From assembly GCA_037043235.1 (NCBI GenBank), contig JAWRVZ010000055.1, forward strand, positions 2,910,501-2,974,500: DNA of 64,000 nucleotides. The letters run 5' to 3'. Made by a program: the position numbers and the translations under genes. Below, one piece after another: positions 51,935 to 60,900 of this stretch (within the stretch, counting starts at the first letter, position 1; each line of letters opens with the position of its first letter). The notes under the pieces were generated by a model. That model saw only the letters and a list, made by a program, of their open reading frames with translations. It searched no databases and was not told the origin of the DNA. Source of the DNA: Rhodeus uyekii (taxonomy: Eukaryota > Chordata > Actinopteri > Cypriniformes > Acheilognathidae).

Positions 51935-54900
51935 TGGTGTTGTTGATATATATATATTTTGTTGCTGTTGTTACTGTTAATGTAACCTGGTTGCACCTTG
52001 GGTCTGAGAGTTACAGAATTTCAATTCTCTGTATGTATGTGCTGTATATATTGCAGAATTGACATTAAAGCTGACTTTGACTTTGACTTGACCAGGCAAC
52101 ATTTTTCCAGTCTTCAACTGTCCAATTTTGGTGAGCTCGTGCAAATTGTAGCCTCTTTTTCCTATTTGTAGTGGAGATGAGTGGTACCCGGTGGGGTCTT
52201 CTGCTGTTGTAGTCCATCCGCCTCAAGGTTGTGCGTGTTGTGGCTTCACAAATGCTTTGCTGCATACCTCGGTAGTAATGAGTGGTTATTTCAGTCAAAG
52301 TTGCTCTTCTATCAGCTTGAATCAGTCGGCCCATTCTCCTCTGACCTCTAGAATCAACAAGGCATTTTCGTCCACAGGACTGCCGCATACTGGATGTTTT
52401 TCTCTTCGTGGATGAAAGTTCACACTCAGTTCACACTGAGCACGTGACAGATGTGAAAGAGTCTAGAGATGTTATGGGAAATGTTGTTACGTGCAACATC
52501 ATCCAGCTTGACTGGTTTTGGTGGGTGAGTAATGGTCTGGGGAGGAAAATCCTTGGAGGGTCACACGGACCTCCATGTGCTAGCTAATGGTTCCCTTACT
52601 GCTGTTAGATACCTGCATGAAATCCTCAGAGCCACTGTCAGACCTAATGCTGGTGTAGTTGGCCCTGGGTTCCTGTTAGTACATTATAATGCCCGGCCTC
52701 ATGTGCCTAGGGTGTGTAGGCATTTTTTATAGACTGGCTCTCATGTTCTCCAGAGCTGAATCTAATTAAGACCCTCTGGGACATTATATATTGGAGCATC
52801 CAAAATCACTAAGTAGCACCACAGACTGGACTTATGCCCTGATCCCGGTCTGGGAGGAGATCCCCCAAGGACACCATCCGCCATCTCATCAAGAGCATGC
52901 CCAGACATTGTCATGAGTGCATACAGGCACGTGGAGGCCATATGTTGTGATGAACTTCATGCAAGTTGGATCAGCCTGTAACCATTTTTTTTTACTATGG
53001 TTTTGAATCCAGCCCATGATTTTGGTTTGTCACATAATTTTTTTCCTTAAATTATAGAATGTAGACAAATATTTTCAAATTGAACATTTCATTCATTGAG
53101 ATCCAATGTGATTTATGTGTTTCTTTAATTTTTTTGAGCAGTGTATTCTCTGAAATGGTCAAAGCCCGCCATGGGATAGCACTAATTAAATGTCACTGAT
53201 TCGGTCAATGATTTCGACCCTCTGTTTTTTTGTAATTCTGTTACTGCATAATTAAGCCTTTAATGCATTCTTAGCTGAAAGATAATAGATTAATGTGATC
53301 TTGCAATGAACGCTCTATGAATAAAATTACAGTGAATATCACCCTTTGTGTATAATTATATTAAGGTTATGATTATAATCATTCTAATATTTTTCTTGTT
53401 ATACTGTAACATAACCATTTAAATTTTATGCATCATTAATCAGCTAAATGGTTAACATATGCCTTTCCCAGCATATTTGTGGAGGTCTCACATTCTCTTT
53501 AGGCACGACCACCTTCTAAAAGCCCCTTCAACCCAGCCCTGAACCCGTCTCTCTGCTGGACTCGCACGGCCAGCCCTCTCATCAGCCACACAAAGACATG
53601 CTGTCTGCTGCTGGCAAAACCAGGACTCTCAGCTTGTGTGCTATCAATGGAGAAAAATAAGGCACCTCAAAATTATGACCACTGTAAAACACATTCTAAA
53701 ATGATTTTTGCCTTAAAACGGCAGGCTTGGATTGTTTCTGAAATGCCACTCACCAAGACCAGATGGTTCTAGAAAATTTTCCCTGGTAAATGCTAACTGA
53801 CCTAGAGCTCGCCTACTTCGATAGATTACATTTTTTTAGATGATTGGTTGTTTTATTCCAAATGCTGTGTTTGGCCTTGATGCTTTATATGTTGTACAAA
53901 AAAAAAACATTGTAATAAAACCAGTTCTTTCTTCATGTCCAAGTATGCATTAAATATTATGCCAGAAACATAGTGATTTTCCATACAGCTGACATCTAAA
54001 GCTTTCAACCAGCCACCTGTGTAAGTGAACACAGCACAATACGGACTATAATACATAGGCGTAATTTGTGGGTTGGACACTTCCCCACCACTTTTTGCCA
54101 AAGCTGATTTTGTCCTCACCACAGGAAGGTTTACAAAGCAAAGAAAATCCACCGTACCTCCAATCCACCGTTCTTCAAAACTGAATTTGAAGATAAAAAA
54201 CAGATATATCTGTGGTGACCAGACAGACCTGAAATTTATACCTTATTGGTATTTATAAACAATAAATAGCACAGGTATGTGTGCAGAACCGCTTACTGGT
54301 TTGTTTGATCTCTCTTAACCATAAGTTTAATCAAGGCTTAATCTTAACAACTAAATGTTTTCATTACTTTTCTTAGAGGACACTTATTTGGCTAATGGGA
54401 CATTAAGCGAATTGAATGTGGCATGGGGCACCTGCCTCTAATGTCAGCAAACTAAGCTTGATGTAAACGCAGGATGAGCGTTTGTCAGTTTTGACTTATG
54501 AGGTGGAGAGAGAGTGGCCTTTCTGCTACTGGGGCATTTCAGACACAAGCCTCCCTCTGAATTCTTCTTTCAATACTATTCTATTTGCAACTGGTGTTGG
54601 GCCAGACAGTAGATCCTTTTACAGATCCTAGTCTATAACAATCCCATGAAAAAAAACTCTTATCATAAACTAAAAATGTAAATTTATCAGCTCCTTGGCC
54701 TCAAACTTGTGAAAATAACACCTGGTAATTTATAGACAGGTAATGGTGGAGTAAAATAATGCATTTTTGAGTCCCCAAACGCGTACGGCAAAGCAAAGTA
54801 CTATGTGTAAATCACTTTTATATGAGAGTGCTTGTGTGACAGAACGGGCAAGCCAGATGAAGATTCCAAGGTTTTTCGTATTTATGGGGGAAAATGACTG

Positions 54901-57900
54901 GCTTAAAAGACATCAGCCGCCAGAAAAATTACACCAGGAAAGCCTCCAGGACGGTCATCATCTTCGCGGAGCTAAATGACGTTGGAATAAAGGCCAGCGT
55001 GCTTTACATGACAAACGATTTAAGACTCTTTCGGCTTACACTCCTGATTATTACAGCACAACGGTCTCAGAGACGCATTCCACGTCTTCCACAGCCCACT
55101 TGCCGCACTAATGGAGCAACGGTCTCGACTAACACATCACGGGCGTCTATAAAATCAACACTTTACTTCATCTTTTGTTAGCGGTATGGGTGAAAGAACA
55201 ATTTGCATTCCTTAAGCAAAAAGTCATCATAAAAGATCAGAGCTCATTGACAGAGTTTATAAAAACTTTTGCTCTCCTTTCAAATAATCACTTCTGTAGC
55301 CACACTCAGAACAGACTCGGATGGACAATGGTTGACAGTTCTGAGCCATGGAAAATCTGAGTGTTAGAAGTGAACAAATGACACATCTCATAAAAATGAA
55401 GGCTGTATTTGATTGCACATCCTCTGTCCTTCTCCCTAACAGACCCCTTTGTGGTACACAATTTGACCAAATCTGGAGCCAATTACACATCTCACATCGA
55501 CTTGACACCTAATCTAAAGATTTATATGCCACGTTGAGATCAGGAGGTCTAGTTGACTAGTTTTTGTTTTTAATGAACAAAATCTTAGTAATATATAAAA
55601 CAACCTTTCTTTAAACCTGCAAGATCAAACTTAAAAACCTTATGAAACTAATGAAGAATGCTAAACAAAAAATGCATTTGTGTCTGTGATAAATGTAGTT
55701 ATTAAATAAATTAATTTACTGCGTAAAATATTTTTTCCATTCATAATGCGCAATTATAGTTGCTCTGAGAGGAAAACTGTCATAATTTCTCCAAGAAAAA
55801 TTAAGAAACGTTTTTGAAGAAGCTACATGCACATACTTAGCTACATTTTCCATGCTGATGGAACATTTCCAGATGGCTCCAGTTGTGGCGGCTAGTAACT
55901 GCTTGTTTTCAGCTTGGTTGAGCAACATGACCAGTGGCTTCAGTCCTCCGTACTGCCGCACCAGATCACGGGTGTGTTTATCTTCTGCACACTAAAGCAG
56001 GAAATAAAACAAACACACAGAACGATTTAAGTAGTATCGAGATGTGCACTGTATTGTGACAGTCAAAGCCAGGACTAAATTAGAATGTCATCTCAACCTC
56101 ACCCCTTTTATACACTGCCAGAGAAAAGTGTAGTTGAGTGTGTATGGCCGTACCTTAAAGATAGCGCTGGCACAGTGCATTTGGAGCTCCTGGTTGTCAC
56201 AGTTGAGGTTCTTCACCAGATCCTCAATCATGCCCTCAGTCTGTATAGCAATTCTGTAGCTCCTCTGCCAACACAAACATGCAGAATGACTTTCTACGCT
56301 GAACACCTACTGTAAAAACCACTCTGCCTTGCCAAACAACACTGCGTGCAGCGACATAGCACTTATTTCATCCTACGGTTTCTTGCTTCTGGCATCATAC
56401 AGTCATTCACATCTTCAAACTGGTCCTTTAATAGAAACAATCTGCCAGTCAAAAGTAAGGTTTCATGAACAGCATGGTATTTTCAGATATACTTTGCACT
56501 AAGTGTCCTTATATAGAGTGGCTTAACATGCAGAATTTGTAACATGCATTATGTTTCACAACACTTTTGTAGATGAAAAATATAAATAAATATACTTTAT
56601 TGTATTTAGTAGTATTTACTGTGCCGTAGCATAAAAATAATTATAATAAAAATATATTTGAAATTAAAACGACACTTCTATTTAAAGGTTGTTAAGCATG
56701 TTGTTTTTTGTGTGTGTGTGTGTTTTTACCACACAAGGGCAGCATGTATTAGATAAATCTTTAAAATTTTACAGTGTAATTTTTTCCTGTGATGTCACAA
56801 GAAATAATCTGTGTGATGCCTTCAGAAATCAATCAAATTTGATCATAATATGCTAATTTACTTAATTATTATTATTAATATATTATTTAACAATTATTAT
56901 ATATTAATATATTAATTAATATATAATTTCTTATCAATTACATTTATTTGACATTGTTTTGTTTTTTTGTAACATTACAAAAAATGTGTGTCACTTTTGC
57001 TCAATTGAACTTGACCTTCAAAGAGTTGGTCAATTGACCTTGATTAAACCATGAATAAAAGTAATAATTTTTTCAAAATGACTTGAATGGTAGCGCAAGA
57101 CATTTCAAATAAACATTTTATGCATCAGGGCACAAAACATGAAAACATTTGTGAAAAAAAACATTCACAAAACATTCTTAAGAATAAAACTTGTCTTAAC
57201 TGCTAATTTCTGCTAGTTAAGAAAAAAAATAAAAAACCTTCCTTAAGATTCTTAAGACAATTTAAGAAGTATTCATGTTCTTAGAAATCATTGTAAATAA
57301 CATTGTAAAGTTAGGATAACCTCCAACCTGTCTTAAGTTCAGACAGCCTCCACAAAAGTAAGATGTTTAATGATTTGGTTGTATCAAATATGAAAAACTA
57401 TTTTTAACTATTTTAACTTGACACGGCACATTAAAGGCAGGCAGCGCAAAAAACAGGCTTTGTGGTGTTTCATTGGGCAATTCTTCAGCAATAATCACCT
57501 TAAAATCAAATAATACCAAAGCCTCTAATTTTCTTCTTAAGTAAAAAATTTTAAGAAAATATCTGAGAAGTTCTTAAGAAGTTCTTCTTTCTTGAGAAGA
57601 TTTTCGTGAATCCGTCCCTGGTTTTGGTGTAGCACACAAACTAGTACCGTTTGTTTGTAAAAGGGTTTTCAAAACATGTCTAAACTCATATTCTAAAACT
57701 GGCTGATATTAACAGTTGGAGCAAACCTCAGAAGCGCACTCCTGCAATGTCCCCACCACAGGGATGAGCATGTTCTTTTGCGGTGATTTGAGCAGCCGAG
57801 CGAGCAGAGGGATTCCCCCGGCCCGGCGGATGGCTTCCTTGTTCCAGGTGCTCTTGCTGCAGCTCCAGAGAGCCAGAGCCCCACATCGCGCCACCTCCAC

Positions 57901-60900
57901 GTCCTTCTCCTGCTCCTTACTCAGAGACACACCATCGGGCACGCAGTCCAACAACCCCACCTGCCAGAAACAACTTCTGTTTGTTGCCTCATTTTAAAGC
58001 ACTTTCCTATGCTTGAACTTTGAAGCAATGCAATAGATTTGTCCCTCTGCCTGACATGATATCATGATAATATTACATTTCTATTCCTTATGAAGCGTTA
58101 TATTATTTTTATTTTACTCCGCATTAAGGTAGAAGAGTCGTGGCATGTGAAAACCAGTATGAATGTGTTATTAGTGGGGTCATGGTGTATTTTATGACAT
58201 CTTCAGTGCAGGAAGTGGAATACAATATCCTGCCCTGAAGCTGCCAACATTCATCTAAACATTCATCATCAGCCAAAGACTGGCTGTCTGTTACTTAGGA
58301 GGGCTTGAAAATTCAGACTATGTCACACCAAAATCTACAAATGACCACATCCTTCAAAGAGTAAAATTCATGTTTCCCTGCTGTCAAGTCAGAAAGGCCA
58401 CTCTAACACAGCATTACATGCGCGTGCTGTTCAGAGGTGGTCTGGGACTTTAAATGTGACTAATCTATGATAGCTACATTGAGAACGTCCGAGTCTGGCC
58501 CCGAGTAAATATACAGAGCAGAGTAACACGCGAACCCTAATCATACCGAGCGTCACTCTGTCAATAAACACACATGCCAGGATGAGGGGGAGAACGACAT
58601 TCAATCTGTTTTTACCTGCAATGTGCTCCCTTTGATGCTGGCATTGAAAAAGATTGGGAGAAACAGACTGAAAGAGAGAAAGAGTGGAGAAATAGAGGCT
58701 GGTATACACGTGATCTGATGCTAACATTCTCCATCCTTTTGTCTCTTTTCAGTGTGAGTTAGGGCAAGGGCAACCTTTCTTGACAAATGCACAAGCGCAG
58801 AATTCATGTTTCTCACCAGTCTCTTGATGCCACCATGCTGTCGGACTGTCCTGCGGGCCCGTCTGAACTTGGCCACGTTGGCGATGGTCTCTGCTGCAAG
58901 GCACTTTAGCTCTTTGTCAGGAGAGTCCAGAATAGACACCGTGGTCTGCAAACCGCCCAAATCAACGATTGTCCGCCGAATCTGGGAGTTACAACTGATC
59001 TCCTTCAAGATCTTCAGAGAACCAATCTAACAGCAAGGGAGAGTAAAGTATCCATTATAAGAATAACTGCTGAATTTACCTAATGTAGAAAATATTGAAA
59101 TTTAGGTTTACAACTGGCTCCAACTTCTCTTTCACACTCAAGAGAACAAAAATGGCAGTGGACTCAAAAGCATTTGATATGCTTCTTTTTTCCTTTTCTT
59201 TTTTTTAATAATAGCAGGTATTACCCTGATGTGCGTTTCATTTAACAATTTAATATTTTGTTAAAAGAGTTACCATTTTGTAATTATGATAATTTTGGCA
59301 CAATTTAAATGTTGAAGCCACAGTATCTCAGTGTATTTTACTGTATTATTATGTGTGCATATTAGAAAGTGGCAGGGAACAGCAACTATTCATTGTGATG
59401 ATAATAATATTAATGCTAAAGTATAAAAGTAAAAGAAAAATATGTAATACACTATTGTTCAAAAGGTTGGGGTTAGAATTTTGTTTTGAAATACATTATA
59501 CTTTTATTCAGCAAGGACGCATTAAATTATTTGTAAGTGACAGTAAATACATTAATAAAAATATGTATATTTTAAATAACTTCCTATTTAAAAAATATTT
59601 CCACAAAATATTAGTTTTTATTATTATTACCGCATTTCTCCTACATAAGATATTATTTTTATCAGTTCTTTTGTGCTTGAGTCATTATATTTCTCAAGAT
59701 TTTTGCTCGTTCTAAATCAAATATGGATAAAGTAGCACAAGTAAAGATTACATTTATAGGAATGCATTAGTGAGATGAATTCATTTTACCTGGCAGCGTC
59801 TCTCTCTTCTAATGGTGAAGATGTGGGTTATAGTTACTTTGAAATATATGCTCGAACTTTTCTTTGAAATATATGCTCGAACTTTTTATTTTATTTCAAT
59901 GATATATTATTCTTGATAAATCATAGAAAAGTGTTGATAATACATTTCTGTGCAAATGAATGTTTTTGTGTGCATGCAATTAACTTACGCGTACAATAAG
60001 CTGTTTGAAATGTGCATTTGTCTGATCAATTTGAGCATTAAGATGGTATAATCAAGCATATCCTGTGGAGTGCTCTCAGAGTGTGCATTATTTGTAATTG
60101 TAACAGTTGGAAAGGGGGAGTAAAAGTGGACTTCAAATATTTCTCATCTTGGTGCACCCTCTATAGGCCATGATCAGTGACTTAAAGCAAACTTAAAGTA
60201 TTATGTCAGAACATTAATGTCCACAAATTGACTAATCTGTGCAACCCCTACCTCAATGTGAAAATATGGACCTGAAAATCATACAGTCCCTGATTGAAAG
60301 GTTTCAAATATGGAAAAGCTGCTGAAAAAACAGATAATTTGCAGGATCTGGAGGATTTTTTCTGAGGAACATTGGGCAGTTTAACTGCTCCGGAAAAAAC
60401 TCATGAACAACCATCATAAAAAAATAAAAAAATAAATAAAAAAAAAACCTGTGGATTTGCCCAGGTAATAAAATCCAGTCAATTTGATAAATGTAACTTA
60501 TTTTGTCTTTATATAACTACATATAAAGATCTCTTATGTAAAATATCTTAAGGACCATACTAAATAAAAAAAACAAACACATTTTGTTAAAATAATTAAC
60601 ATTTTGCAGGTGTATGCAAACTTTTGACCACAACTGTGTGTGTGTATATATGTATATATCTCGATAGAACACAGTTATTTTAAATTGCAATATATTTATT
60701 ACAATGTAATATATATTGTAATATATTTTACAATATTACAGTTTTTACTATATTTTTGATCAAATAAGTGCAGCCTTGGAAAGCATAAGAGACAGAAAAC
60801 GACTTTAAGAATCATTTAAAAAAAATCTTACCAATCTTATCTTTTAAACGGTAGTGTATATATGTAAAAAAAAGAAAAGTTAAAAAAAATTCTCAGAGTA

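Larger units (their letters stand above)
49348..52089 (+). mobile_element. 5'-truncated non-LTR retrotransposon (Rex1/jockey-like LINE), 2.74 kb
   Basis: Bounded by the 5-bp duplication GACCA (49343-49347 and 52090-52094). It contains the end of an apurinic-type endonuclease, a complete reverse transcriptase, a 3' UTR with a 25-base C run and a TA microsatellite, and ends in short GACTTT repeats, as CR1/Rex1-group LINEs do. It lies inside Tc1 #1 and so is younger. The 5' end is missing, so it cannot be autonomous. Confidence 0.9.
45141..55836. other. armc4 intron between exons E and F (10.7 kb)
   Basis: Holds a Tc1 relic (45208-46315), a hairpin (46646-46676), a GGGTTAGG-type repeat fragment (48600-48771) and the composite Tc1/LINE nest (48774-53143). 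46700-48590 and 53150-55830 show no recognisable element or exon. Confidence 0.6.
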
